Assembly: GCA_003512955.1 (NCBI GenBank)
Contig: DOTG01000046.1
Coordinates: forward strand, 1-64,000
Direction: 5' to 3'
DNA length: 64,000 nucleotides
Origin: Marinilabiliales bacterium
GTDB taxonomy: Bacteria > Bacteroidota > Bacteroidia > Bacteroidales > SZUA-534
The notes under the pieces were generated by a model. It was not told the DNA's origin, did not search any database, and saw nothing but the letters and a program-made list of their open reading frames with translations. Below, piece by piece: positions 16,992 through 25,652 of the stretch. The position numbers and the translations under genes are program-made. Within the stretch, counting starts at the first letter, position 1. Each line of letters opens with the position of its first letter.

Positions 16992-17768
16992 TTAGCTAGG
17001 TTTCCGGAGCACATAAAAATAATATTGGTATTGATGGTTGGCAAACTGGTTATAGGTTTCGCTGTTTATGGCCCCGGCAAAGTTTAGCGCTGTTTTGTGG
17101 ACAAACCGGGGAGCCAGCTTTTTTATCAACCTGCGTTTTCGGGCGTCATCGGCAGTAAGCGCTTCCACAACCCGGTCGGTAATCAGCTCTTCTTTTTCAA
17201 TTTTCAGTCCCGATTGCGACAACTGTTCTTTGAGCAGGGGCATTTCATAACCGTACCTGAAATCAGTGTATAAAAAATACCCCCCCGGCCGCAATAAGCG
17301 GTAAACCTCGTTCAGGAACAATTCCATCTGAGGGTAGCGGTGCGATGATTCCACATTCAGGATCACATCAAACGAAGCATTGTTGATAAACGGTAAGTTT
17401 TGGGCATCGCCCTGCCTAAAAGTCAGCCCTTTATGTTGGTAATGCTGGTTGCAAAACCTTACAGCCCGTTCGTTTAAGTCGATGCCCAATGCTGTGGCAG
17501 GTGAAAAAGTGCGCACCACATACGATAATCCGCCGCCCCGTCCGCACCCTATTTCTGCAATATCTTTGCCTGAAAGGCCGGTATCGGCTCCAAGCAAATG
17601 ATACAATTGGGCAGAATAACGGTTGGGTTCGTCGGCGGGCTCCAAATTCACAGAAAACTCACTGTTGGCATAGCCATAATTCATAAAAAGGACCTCGGCA
17701 TTTTTATCGATATTGCTCACATACCAATACCAGAGCTGGAACATTTTTTCGCGAAAGGCTGTTTTCAC
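16992..17768 (-). CDS. Class I SAM-dependent methyltransferase
   Basis: This 258-residue cytoplasmic protein has the classical motif I EIGCGRGGG near residues 66-74, an acidic residue ending strand 2 in LGIDLNERAV, the motif GDAQNLPF near 118-125, and DVILNVES in strand 4, followed by LRPGGYFLYTDF. Overall it resembles the ubiquinone/sterol/phenolic lipid C- or O-methyltransferase type (Methyltransf_11). The substrate cannot be assigned. It is followed after about 100 bp by an acyltransferase gene on the same strand, which may hint at a lipid substrate. Confidence 0.88.
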   Translation of the reverse strand: MKTAFREKMFQLWYWYVSNIDKNAEVLFMNYGYANSEFSVNLEPADEPNRYSAQLYHLLGADTGLSGKDIAEIGCGRGGGLSYVVRTFSPATALGIDLNERAVRFCNQHYQHKGLTFRQGDAQNLPFINNASFDVILNVESSHRYPQMELFLNEVYRLLRPGGYFLYTDFRYGYEMPLLKEQLSQSGLKIEKEELITDRVVEALTADDARKRRLIKKLAPRFVHKTALNFAGAINSETYNQFANHQYQYYFYVLRKPS

Positions 17769-17867
17769 AAGAATAAATTTTTAATTGAACATTTGAAAAT
17801 CAGTATTTTTAAATTGCATTTTATTAGGTTATGAATGATATGCTCCACGGGTTTTTCGACTATTTTA

Positions 17868-18710
17868 TTAAAAGGTAATTTCCTGTCCCGATTGCCCCAT
17901 GCGGTAAACATGGTCACGGACTTTTTGAGCCCACTGGTAATGGTTCATCGAAGAGTCGAACCTCTGCCAGGGAATGGGTTTGCCAATCACTAGACGCACT
18001 GTTTTGTTCCGTTTGAGAAACATCTCACGGGGCAACAAAATCAATTCCAGGTTCAGCTTTATGCCCAGTCCCTTTCGAATCCTGTATAGTGTATAAAACA
18101 GGCGGGAGTTTTTTCCATAAAAGTAAAAGGGGACTACATCGCGTTTTGATGAGATGGCTTTGGTTATAAAACTTTTCTGCCACGGGGAATCCTGCACTTT
18201 TCCCTGGTAAACCCTCGAAACCTCACCTGCCGGGAAATGGGTGATCGCCACATCCGATTGGTACACCTGTTCAAGGGCAACTACCAGCTCCTTTGAATTA
18301 GGGCCATACACGTTTACAGCAGCTATCAAAGGGCGCAGGTTGGGCACCAAAAGAAAAGCATCGTTGCCAATGGCCCGTAAATCGCCATATTTCTGCCCCA
18401 CGTAGTAGGTGAGCACCAGCCCATCGATAATGCCAAAGGGATGGTTGGCCACAAAAAAACACCTCGAATGTTCCGGAAGGTTCTCTATCCCCCGTACATC
18501 AAGCGTTAAATTAAATTCCCCGATAACTTTCGGATGGAATGTTACTCCTATATAATCGGAATATTTATTGATAATCTTGTTAATGGGCTCCTGGCAGACC
18601 ATCTGCCCAATTATTTTTGCCAGCCAATGGGGAATCCTGCGGAGAAATCGTGAATCGCTGTTCTTGAGAATTTCGGCAACATTGATGTATTTTTTAACAC
18701 TTCCGGACAT
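17868..18710 (-). CDS. PlsC-type acyltransferase
   Basis: This 280-residue protein of the lysophospholipid/glycerol-phosphate acyltransferase superfamily has the catalytic motif in the variant form NHPFGIIDGL near residues 88-97 (instead of NHxxxxD). The later motif FPAGEVSR lies near 159-166 and the VIGKPIPW segment near 240. These features match the haemolysin-like/ornithine-lipid acyltransferase branch. It probably transfers acyl chains to a lipid intermediate at the inner membrane. The gene is upstream of the methyltransferase on the same strand, and both could be cotranscribed. Confidence 0.88.
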   Translation of the reverse strand: MSGSVKKYINVAEILKNSDSRFLRRIPHWLAKIIGQMVCQEPINKIINKYSDYIGVTFHPKVIGEFNLTLDVRGIENLPEHSRCFFVANHPFGIIDGLVLTYYVGQKYGDLRAIGNDAFLLVPNLRPLIAAVNVYGPNSKELVVALEQVYQSDVAITHFPAGEVSRVYQGKVQDSPWQKSFITKAISSKRDVVPFYFYGKNSRLFYTLYRIRKGLGIKLNLELILLPREMFLKRNKTVRLVIGKPIPWQRFDSSMNHYQWAQKVRDHVYRMGQSGQEITF

Positions 18711-18743
18711 GCTAACCTATTTTGATTAACAAACATAGCAGAA

Positions 18744-19120
18744 TTATACCAACTTTATACATTTGTCAGCCGATAAGTAGGAAAAATTATCCTGTTTCAG
18801 GGGCTGTACATACACAAAGGGCCGATTCCCTTCACACGATGATCCACCTGTTTGTATTTTAGTTACCCGTTTGATTAAAGGTGCCGTTGCCCCATGTTTG
18901 CGGGTTATTTTTAATAGATACTCCAAGCGGGGTCGGTTGGCAAATCGAACCAACATTGTTCAACCATTTGGCTGTATTTGTCAAAAACCATATGGTTATT
19001 TATATTTTTCCCAAACAAATGTTCGCGGGTTTTTACACGCACGGTAATAAAACAATACCCCTCGTTGACATAATCCCAACCCTTTAACCGGGCTTTATTC
19101 TTAGTTGCGTAATGATTTAC
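18744..19120 (-). pseudogene. Remnant of REP-associated (Y1/IS200-like) tyrosine transposase
   Basis: Reading the minus strand from about 19115 gives ARLKGWDYVNEGYCFITVRV, then KTREHLFG, NNHMVFDKYSQMVEQCW and a stop at about 18914. This matches the N-terminal part of RAYT transposases (RLKGYDYxxxGxYFVT... NREHLFG... W). The conserved HUH segment and catalytic Tyr region are missing. A second frame at 18744-18956 may hold a C-terminal scrap (GATAPLIKR). I read this as an inactive remnant; the two hairpins at 14.3 and 30.9 kb might be REP-like targets of such an enzyme. Confidence 0.7.
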
Positions 19121-19178
19121 TTTGCAAAATGGCTAAAACCAGAATCTCATAATCAATGCTTTTTTCCGGTAGTCCGTT

Positions 19179-20177
19179 TTAAGCTAATTCTTCCTTATGC
19201 TCATCCAAATATTCCTGTATCGGAATCGCTAACTTTTCAGGATGATCTTTTATCCATTGCCCAACCGTTTCGTACTGTTTTTGTTGCCGGTTAAAATTCA
19301 GGATATTAAAGTTCCTTTTCATTTGCGGGATGCTCACATATATTTCGTTGGCCATGGGTTTCCCATTAAAACTCCAGTTGTTTAGCCGTTCGCAGAATTT
19401 CAAGAAAGTATTCAACGATATATTCCCAAGATGATCGTCGAGTTTGGCAAAATCAATGCCCCCTTTATGTTCCGCTTTCAGGAATGCTTTCATCAGGCGG
19501 CTTTCTTTATCGGCCTTTTCGCGCATGGGGCTAATGATATAGAGCTTATCGAACGGTCCATTGGCTGCCACATAAGTTCCCAAATAGTGTTCAAACTGTT
19601 TGAAGGTACCACCTGTGCCACCATCGGCAAATCTGCCGTCAGGAAAATTGCTGGTTTTACCCGGCTGGCAATGTATTTCCTGCGACGGGAACAATACCGG
19701 TATGGCCGTTGAGGCCATAAACATATCCACCAGGTTGATGGCTTTCTGGTTATCGTCGCGGCTACAGGCCCAGAGGGTCTCCATCTCCTTCCACGAGAAG
19801 GTCAGGATATACGAATGGAACGGCAAATCGCCCATCCATTGGCAGTTCATGTTTTTTACAAAGGTAGTAACCGTGTCGCGTAACGGATTGGTATCGAATG
19901 GCAACAGTTTTACTTTATACACCTGGCTATTACGCAAGGGGAACAGGACGCTTTGTTTATAATATTTGTCCCAACCGAGCTTGCTGCCTTTGCTAAAGCA
20001 GGCATTAATAGCTGCCAGGTTGAGCGATCCGGAACTAAATCCGGCCAGCAGGGTTTGATCCTGCGAAAGGGTTAACCCTTTTTGTGCCATCAGTTGGTCG
20101 AGCAGGGCAACTTCCTGCGAAATACGGGCAGCAGCTCCGGTGAGGAAGACAGCGGTTTTTAAAGATGGTGTAGGCAT
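19179..20177 (-). CDS. Patatin-like phospholipase, divergent
   Basis: This 332-residue protein of the patatin fold has the nucleophile elbow GFSSG at residues 46-50 (Ser48) and the catalytic Asp in ADGGTGG (D185). The glycine-rich oxyanion loop that precedes the elbow, normally GGGxxG, is reduced to TGAAARIS near residues 13-20, so the enzyme is divergent. No signal peptide is present. It is the last gene of a minus-strand cluster containing two more patatin-like proteins, an alpha/beta hydrolase and a peptidase. Lipid acyl-ester hydrolysis is the family activity; the target is unknown. Confidence 0.83.
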   Translation of the reverse strand: MPTPSLKTAVFLTGAAARISQEVALLDQLMAQKGLTLSQDQTLLAGFSSGSLNLAAINACFSKGSKLGWDKYYKQSVLFPLRNSQVYKVKLLPFDTNPLRDTVTTFVKNMNCQWMGDLPFHSYILTFSWKEMETLWACSRDDNQKAINLVDMFMASTAIPVLFPSQEIHCQPGKTSNFPDGRFADGGTGGTFKQFEHYLGTYVAANGPFDKLYIISPMREKADKESRLMKAFLKAEHKGGIDFAKLDDHLGNISLNTFLKFCERLNNWSFNGKPMANEIYVSIPQMKRNFNILNFNRQQKQYETVGQWIKDHPEKLAIPIQEYLDEHKEELA

Positions 20178-20232
20178 GATAATACGATTTAAGGTTAAAA
20201 ATATTTATAAATTATGGTTGAATCAAGAAAAG

Positions 20233-20625
20233 TCAAGCAATCCTTTTCAATTTCAAAGTTAGCTCTCCCTTATTATTCCCGTAAAACCCTTTCACATCGT
20301 TGGCAAAGCAATAGAGCTTTCCTCCATTATCAAATGTAATTTCATTTCTTGAGCCTATTAAAAATGGTTTGCCCTTATCAAGCGATCCCATCAGGGCAAA
20401 CCATCTGTTTTTGGGTGATCGGCGGAAAGGTTTAAAAGCTGCCATATACCATTTATCAAACCCATCGGCATTGGTATCAATATATGAATCGGTCCAGGTG
20501 CCAGAAGCTTCAAACTGGCAGGTTTGGCCGGGTTCAACAACTAACCCGGTATCGTTCCAGTATTCACTGGCAATTATTCGGAATTCTATGGTCTCGTTAA
20601 CATTCATTATTACTTGAACAGTCAT
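20233..20625 (-). CDS. LecA-like carbohydrate-binding protein
   Basis: This 130-residue beta-sandwich-type protein shows the pattern of PA-I galactophilic lectin (LecA)-like domains: IIASEYWNDTGLVVEPGQ near residues 17-34, ALMGSLDKGKPFLIGSR near residues 77-93, and the calcium/sugar-loop-like LYCFANDVKGFYGNNKGEL near 103-121. No signal peptide is found. Its ATG overlaps the TGA of the alpha/beta hydrolase gene (ATGA, 4 bp), showing translational coupling. It may tether or deliver the hydrolase to a glycosylated surface; that pairing is inference. Confidence 0.72.
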   Translation of the reverse strand: MTVQVIMNVNETIEFRIIASEYWNDTGLVVEPGQTCQFEASGTWTDSYIDTNADGFDKWYMAAFKPFRRSPKNRWFALMGSLDKGKPFLIGSRNEITFDNGGKLYCFANDVKGFYGNNKGELTLKLKRIA

Positions 20626-22262
20626 GCTAAAAAAAATCCAATCTCAGTTTGCACCTCTTTTTTATCAAGGCATTTGCCGTGAATCGCCGGGTAGGTATAT
20701 TTAAGAAAGTCACCGGGATTGTAGGGCTGAATGGCACTATATGCCGCCGGTACAATAAACTGGTTGGGTGTTTGGACCACCCAGTCGTTATATTTTCCCA
20801 TTATGGGGCGGATAAGCAGGTCAAACCCCATGGCAGCCAGTTTTGCAAACAGGTTATCATCTTTTACTACCTCTTTGGTAAAGTCGTCAATAATGGGCAA
20901 ATATTTTGTTCCCGGGTCATCCGGGTGGTTATCCATAATATCGGTTAACCGCTGGCTGCCGGGTTTCATTAAATCTATCCCGGGCTGGCCGATAAAAAAG
21001 GCGATGGAATGTTGGGCCAGGCTGCATATTAATGCCAGTGCCGGTTTCGAATTTTTAAAAACAACTTTTAAAACCGACAGCATTTTGCTTAACCCGTAAG
21101 CAGTATTGACATAGGCAACCCCATTTGCCGATGCAACCAGTGCTACTTTGTCAACCACAAAAGGTTTCTGGCCGGCCGGCAAGTTGGCCAGATGCTGAGC
21201 CAGCAAGCCTCCCTGGCTGCTTCCCATTACATCAACCGGGTACAGGAATTGCATTCCGGCAAAAAAACTGATAAGGGTGTTGATATTGCCCACGGCATCT
21301 TCAAACACGGTAGGATGATCAAAACCTATAACCTGTCCGTAGCTTCCGGTGTCAATCATATTTTGCAACCATCCACTGTCGATCAGGGCCCCGTACGAAC
21401 CAGCAGTGGTGCTAAATGTCCCATGGATCAGGAGCAGGGTTTTTAGATCGGTTTGTACATCGCTTCCCTGGCATTGGACAAACGATCCGTTTTTAAATAT
21501 TACCAGTTTTGATTCTTTTTCAAAGATATGGGCAATGCTGCCGGTCTGGTTGAGCACCGCCTCTTTACTGTTAGCATAAGTCCCGCGCTTGTAGGTAAGC
21601 ACTTTGATCAGGAATTTTACCGGGTTCCGCGAAACATTTGACAACAGGTAATGGCCATCCCCTTTCCCGGTGTTTTCAACAATCTGCATCGATGGCAATG
21701 CCTCAAACAGATAGGTCAGCCGGTCACGGTTGTCCACGTTATGGTTAGTCGTTTTTTCGGGCTGTATATAGCCGATGGAACCGTTTTCCCCGTCCCGATC
21801 GTTGGTATGTCCATATTGATAATACACCAATGCCCCTTCGTCGGCATCGAGCATCAGTGTCAAACGGAATTTGGGGATTTCGTCCAGGGTAAACTCCGAT
21901 GGAAAGCCAAATTCCACATCTTCAAACGAAATAAACCGTTCGGTTACTTTCAGGTGTTTATTGTCTAGCTGAGGGTTGGCGGAATAAATAAGCTCAATTT
22001 CTTCGAGTGTTACCCCGCCGGACGAATCGTTACCGTACTCCGAGAATTTCAGGTTTCCTTGCCAATCTACCGGGGTATCGTTCATCATGCCCAATGTACC
22101 CCATAAGCCGGGTACTTTCCGCGCGGTGGTTTTGTTTATTTTGGGCATGACCACCTGGCTTAACATGGGTTCTTGTTCAATAGACGGATCGCCCAGTAAA
22201 ATGAATTTTTTACTGCTGCCTGCTGCTGCAAAGGCGTTTTGGTTGAGATTGATTGCTTTCAT
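20622..22262 (-). CDS. Alpha/beta hydrolase (lipase-like)
   Basis: This 546-residue protein has a roughly 270-residue N-terminal beta-rich region of unknown kind and a C-terminal alpha/beta hydrolase. Visible motifs are the oxyanion HG (280-281, in LLLIHGTFS) and the nucleophile elbow MGSSQGG (Ser349). The first residues (MKAINLNQNAFAAAG) are not a signal peptide. The family resembles DUF7379-type esterases. It is coupled to the LecA-like gene downstream and about 50 bp after the M15 peptidase gene, so it belongs to the hydrolase operon. Confidence 0.83.
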   Translation of the reverse strand: MKAINLNQNAFAAAGSSKKFILLGDPSIEQEPMLSQVVMPKINKTTARKVPGLWGTLGMMNDTPVDWQGNLKFSEYGNDSSGGVTLEEIELIYSANPQLDNKHLKVTERFISFEDVEFGFPSEFTLDEIPKFRLTLMLDADEGALVYYQYGHTNDRDGENGSIGYIQPEKTTNHNVDNRDRLTYLFEALPSMQIVENTGKGDGHYLLSNVSRNPVKFLIKVLTYKRGTYANSKEAVLNQTGSIAHIFEKESKLVIFKNGSFVQCQGSDVQTDLKTLLLIHGTFSTTAGSYGALIDSGWLQNMIDTGSYGQVIGFDHPTVFEDAVGNINTLISFFAGMQFLYPVDVMGSSQGGLLAQHLANLPAGQKPFVVDKVALVASANGVAYVNTAYGLSKMLSVLKVVFKNSKPALALICSLAQHSIAFFIGQPGIDLMKPGSQRLTDIMDNHPDDPGTKYLPIIDDFTKEVVKDDNLFAKLAAMGFDLLIRPIMGKYNDWVVQTPNQFIVPAAYSAIQPYNPGDFLKYTYPAIHGKCLDKKEVQTEIGFFLA

Positions 22263-22314
22263 TTTTAAAATATTGATTTTCTTTTCTTACAGAATGTGAT
22301 CCATTTTTAAACCG

Positions 22315-23094
22315 TCAAATATTCAGGTGCCGGGGTGTTTCTGCTGTTACTTCCGTTTCCTGGTGAGTGGTGTATTCGTTAGGGAATTTAACCTGCAATA
22401 GGTCTTCAACCTCCTTTACCATTTGTTCAAGATTTTGGGGTTCAATTCCTGCTTTTTTTAAGGCAGTATTAGTTTTTGCCCCTATTTGGCCGTCGATGTT
22501 TCCAATATGGTAACCCAACCTGATTAAACCGCATTGAATAACGGCTTCGCTATTTTTCCCAGTAAACCTGTCCACTTGGATTCCGGCAGCCAGAATAGCA
22601 CTGATTCCCATGGCCTGATAAGGTTTCATATTGGTTCCTTTCCCGTTCTGATAATAGTTGTACACTAAGGTGTGACTGCCACGGCATTCAAAGTGCCATG
22701 CCTCATTTAATTTTGTATCAGGGGAATTGATAATAGGAACCACTCCCTGTTTTGCTGCAAGAATCCAAAAGTCGTTCAATTTGATTTTCAGCTTTTTTAG
22801 GTCTATGTCCATCGCCCGTCCGGCTTCGTGAAGGCTTCCGCCAGGCGGCGGGCTGTATGCCTTTTTTTTACCCGATACATAATCGAGGTTTGCCTGAAAC
22901 TGCATGTCGTAGCTGCGGAACAAGTCCGAAAGAACCAATTCGCCCCCGTGGGCTTTTACGTGGGCTGACAGTACCTGCAAGGCTCTGTACATATCTGGGG
23001 TACACTGCGCCATCCGTTTGGGAAGTGATATTGGATTACCTTCCTTACTCTTGTAAATGGAGGGAAAGGTAATGGGTATTAAAGGAGTTTTCAT
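22315..23094 (-). CDS. M15-family D,D/L,D-peptidase with peptidoglycan-binding-like tail
   Basis: This 259-residue protein has the zinc-peptidase motifs of VanX/VanY/endolysin-type M15 enzymes: SLHEAGRAMDID with H89 and D96, and EAWHFE with H134. Residues about 165-235 (IRLGYHIGNIDGQIGAKTNTALKKAGI) match a peptidoglycan-binding-1 repeat. The order peptidase then binding domain and the absence of a signal peptide resemble phage endolysins, which need a holin for export; a holin-like gene lies at 25303-25554. The likely substrate is a peptidoglycan stem peptide. Confidence 0.87.
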   Translation of the reverse strand: MKTPLIPITFPSIYKSKEGNPISLPKRMAQCTPDMYRALQVLSAHVKAHGGELVLSDLFRSYDMQFQANLDYVSGKKKAYSPPPGGSLHEAGRAMDIDLKKLKIKLNDFWILAAKQGVVPIINSPDTKLNEAWHFECRGSHTLVYNYYQNGKGTNMKPYQAMGISAILAAGIQVDRFTGKNSEAVIQCGLIRLGYHIGNIDGQIGAKTNTALKKAGIEPQNLEQMVKEVEDLLQVKFPNEYTTHQETEVTAETPRHLNI

Positions 23095-23109
23095 ATTGTT
23101 GATTACAAA

Positions 23110-24366
23110 TTAAGGGTTCAGGTGAGCTAAATAATTTACTTTTTGTTTACGGATATTTTTATATGTCTCCCAATCAAAAGCACGGAGAAAATCCTCGGCG
23201 GCCTTAGCTCCACGGTAAAAGAGATCGATCATATCGTCTTCAGACAAATTGAAATTAAGCCAGTTATGATTTCCGGTATCAATATAACCAATCAGATGCC
23301 CATAATCTTCGTGGCTCCGCAAAAAATCATCGTCTTGTGAATAACGGGCCGTATTGAACATAGAGCCTAACAATCCAAAAACTGTTTCATTTTTATTAAG
23401 GGTAGTTTTATCCTGACCTATTTTTATACCAAATGTAGGAGCCGTTGGCACTTTTGTGTTGTTGTGGAAGATGCTGATGGGGAAATTTGAAATGATACCC
23501 CCATCCATAAAAACCACTTCGGTAGGAATGTTGGTGTTCAGTCCCAGCATCTGGTTCCATTTGTACCACTGCTCGGGGTTATTGGGGATATGCTTGATGC
23601 GGAAAGGGTGAAAGAAAAATGGTACCGACATAGAAGCACGGACAAAATCGGAAGGGTTTGCTGCTTTGGGGTTTGAATAAAAAAGCTCCGCCATTTCGGG
23701 GAACACTATTTTACTTCCGGTAGTAATATCGGCGGTAATAATAGCTATTCTCTGGAAAGAATCGGGGCCAACCGGGGTCCCAATTCCACGGAGGGTTAAC
23801 CGGTTTCCGTCTGATACCCCTTTATTCCGCAGTTCTTGTAAATCGCCCAGGTTTTTAATACCACATTGGTTTAACAGGTTTTTAACCCAATGCTGAAAAT
23901 TATCGCCGGGGTTCAGCCCCATGTCATCGCGGAAGTTATCAATAACCTGAGCCCCTTTAAAAATTAGTTTTGCAACCGAGGCTCTGTTGAGCAGCGCATC
24001 AATAAAATCTTTGGCATCGCCGTCACCATCTACAAAATCATACAGGTTTTTGTTGCTTAACTTATCGAGAATCCACTCTGATTTTGGGTGGTCAATGGTT
24101 CCGGCGGCAGCCATTACCATGGTATTAATAGCACCAGCCGAGGTTCCAGCCAGTTGCAAAAAGCGGAGTCCCATTTTTTCGAGTACATAAACGTAGCCCA
24201 ACAGGGCCACACCTAAGGTTCCGCCGCCTTCCTGAACTAAATCAACATATTGGTTTCCTTGGCCGTCAATAATATCAGAGAAAGTTTTACTTTCTATATG
24301 TGCGGAATCTAAATCCTTGAGGATTTTAAGAATCCGGGCATCTTGAGTGAATTGTGTTGTTTTCAT
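23110..24366 (-). CDS. Patatin-like phospholipase
   Basis: This 418-residue protein is a canonical patatin: oxyanion loop EGGGTLG near residues 46-52, nucleophile elbow GTSAG (Ser76) and catalytic dyad Asp in FMDGGIISNFP (D288). A 30-residue N-terminal extension is not a signal peptide. Its start ATG overlaps the stop of the 120-residue protein gene by 4 bp (ATGA), so the two are translationally coupled. The enzyme should hydrolyse lipid acyl esters. The neighbouring peptidase and hydrolases suggest a shared target envelope. Confidence 0.92.
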   Translation of the reverse strand: MKTTQFTQDARILKILKDLDSAHIESKTFSDIIDGQGNQYVDLVQEGGGTLGVALLGYVYVLEKMGLRFLQLAGTSAGAINTMVMAAAGTIDHPKSEWILDKLSNKNLYDFVDGDGDAKDFIDALLNRASVAKLIFKGAQVIDNFRDDMGLNPGDNFQHWVKNLLNQCGIKNLGDLQELRNKGVSDGNRLTLRGIGTPVGPDSFQRIAIITADITTGSKIVFPEMAELFYSNPKAANPSDFVRASMSVPFFFHPFRIKHIPNNPEQWYKWNQMLGLNTNIPTEVVFMDGGIISNFPISIFHNNTKVPTAPTFGIKIGQDKTTLNKNETVFGLLGSMFNTARYSQDDDFLRSHEDYGHLIGYIDTGNHNWLNFNLSEDDMIDLFYRGAKAAEDFLRAFDWETYKNIRKQKVNYLAHLNP

Positions 24367-24725
24367 TCTTGCTCATTTATAAAATTGTTATTTGCCTTTT
24401 GAATATTTATTAAAGTGTCTTTTACAATTTGGAACTGAAAGGAATCAAGTATAGAATTCAAATCAGGGGTTCTTGTAAAAATGATTTGGTAGTTATTTGG
24501 GGGTAGGTTGTCAATAAAAAATTTTCCATCATCCCCTGTTAATGATTTCCCTATAATACTATCTTTAAGAGTTATCATAACCCATTGTGATGATAAAGGG
24601 TTATTATTCTGATCCGTAATTTTACCTTTAATTTTATATGGTTGTTGTGCAAAAACACAAAAAAGACTCCCGAATAATAAAACGGTTACTATAATTAAGG
24701 CATTTCTTTTCATAGCTTTTGGCAT
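24363..24725 (-). CDS. Small exported protein with carboxypeptidase-regulatory-like domain
   Basis: This 120-residue protein has a signal peptide ending near VFAQ and a single Ig-like/carboxypeptidase-regulatory domain: KIKGKITDQNNNPLSSQWV, TGDDGKFFIDNLPPNNYQI. It forms one small beta sandwich, often used as an adhesion or scaffold element. Its ATG is joined to the previous stop as TAATG and its end overlaps the patatin start, making a tightly coupled three-gene run with its neighbours. No catalytic residues are seen. Confidence 0.7.
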   Translation of the reverse strand: MPKAMKRNALIIVTVLLFGSLFCVFAQQPYKIKGKITDQNNNPLSSQWVMITLKDSIIGKSLTGDDGKFFIDNLPPNNYQIIFTRTPDLNSILDSFQFQIVKDTLINIQKANNNFINEQE

Positions 24726-25213
24726 TAATGATTAATATTATATTGAATATAGGCCCCTGATATATCTAAATAGCCAAAGTTTTCTTTTGTATCTATTAAA
24801 GATCGGCCACTTGATTTTTCTTCATTTAGAGGGTTCCTGGCAATTATCCACCAATCTTGATTTGGTACATTACTAAACGTAAACTTGCCTGCATCATCTG
24901 TTGTAGTAACTAATTCACTCCCTGATGCGGGTAATAAATAAATCTCTATATTACTTTGTGGCTGATTTTTGAGATTGTTCCTGAACGTTGTGCCAACAAT
25001 TGTGATCGTGCCTTCTGGTTCTTTACCCGGGTTCATTTGAGCAATCTGTTGAGATAATTCTTCAATCCTCTTATTATTCTCCTCAATCAATAAAGCATCT
25101 TTTTTCCTTATTTGAGGCAGAATTCCTATTAGTGATACCAAAACTGTACCCACCATTGAAATCAATGCAGTAATGATCGTGGTTTTTAATGCTGAGTCTT
25201 TATTTGTAGGCAT
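24725..25213 (-). CDS. Membrane-anchored coiled coil with carboxypeptidase-regulatory-like domain
   Basis: This 162-residue protein has one N-terminal membrane helix (about 10-30), a short coiled coil (EENNKRIEELSQQIAQMNPG, about 43-62) and a C-terminal beta sandwich (GTITIVGTTFRNNLKNQ... DDAGKFTFSNVPNQDWWI). The start is preceded by a strong AGGAGG at 25222-25227, unusual in Bacteroidota. The membrane-plus-coil layout superficially recalls spanins, but the sandwich domain is different; function unknown. Confidence 0.68.
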   Translation of the reverse strand: MPTNKDSALKTTIITALISMVGTVLVSLIGILPQIRKKDALLIEENNKRIEELSQQIAQMNPGKEPEGTITIVGTTFRNNLKNQPQSNIEIYLLPASGSELVTTTDDAGKFTFSNVPNQDWWIIARNPLNEEKSSGRSLIDTKENFGYLDISGAYIQYNINH

Positions 25214-25245
25214 GATTTTAACCTCCTATAATTTTTCGGATATCC

Positions 25246-25279
25246 CCTACTCCCTTTCCGGCGTTTCGGGTTCCTCCGT
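25246..25279. repeat. 34-bp intergenic repeat, copy A
   Basis: The core TCCCTTTCCGGCGTTTCGGG is shared with copies B (25576), C (27056) and D (28749); each extends to 34 bp from CCTAC to CCTCCGT. This copy lies about 33 bp upstream of the start of the 162-residue gene. All copies are in the same orientation and always in a junction between two genes. Confidence 0.9.
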
Positions 25280-25302
25280 ATTTCTTTACTGGCTGTTGGC
25301 TT

Positions 25303-25554
25303 TTATGGTTGAGCAACCGGGGTCTGTTTTTCTTTGGTCAAAAACTGGTCTTCGGAGTTGGTCAATGCATTTTTCAGAAGGTACCCAATTACAGCAGCAA
25401 TCGCCGATATAACCACCGGTTTAAGCGCTTCCCAGGTAAGCAGGGTTCCGACCTGCAACAATTGATAAATACCAGTTAATAAAGCGGTAATAAACGTAAG
25501 GATAAGGGCTTTGATAATATCCTTTGCACCTAAGGTTAAAAATTTCGATTTCAT
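25303..25554 (-). CDS. Holin-like small membrane protein
   Basis: This 83-residue protein starts at the ATG at 25554 (MKSKFLTLGAKDIIKAL); an open frame extends upstream through repeat copy B but is not a likely start. Two membrane helices (about 13-33 and 40-60) are followed by a charged tail (TNSEDQFLTKEKQ). Size, two-helix topology and charged tail are like phage holins and like small proteins found next to endolysin-type genes in Bacteroidota prophages. It could help the signal-less M15 peptidase leave the cytoplasm. The family is not certain. Confidence 0.6.
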   Translation of the reverse strand: MKSKFLTLGAKDIIKALILTFITALLTGIYQLLQVGTLLTWEALKPVVISAIAAVIGYLLKNALTNSEDQFLTKEKQTPVAQP

Positions 25555-25575
25555 AAAATTTTCGATTAAATATTT

Positions 25576-25609
25576 CCTACTCCCTTTTCGGCGTTTCGGG
25601 TTCCTCCGT
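25576..25609. repeat. 34-bp intergenic repeat, copy B
   Basis: It differs from copy A at one position (TTTTCGG for TTTCCGG). It is followed by GTTGGACAG, a 9-base extension also present in copy D. It lies about 21 bp upstream of the holin-like gene's start. Confidence 0.9.
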
Positions 25610-25652
25610 TGGACAGGTTTATCCCTCATGATTCGATAAAATATTTTGCCGA

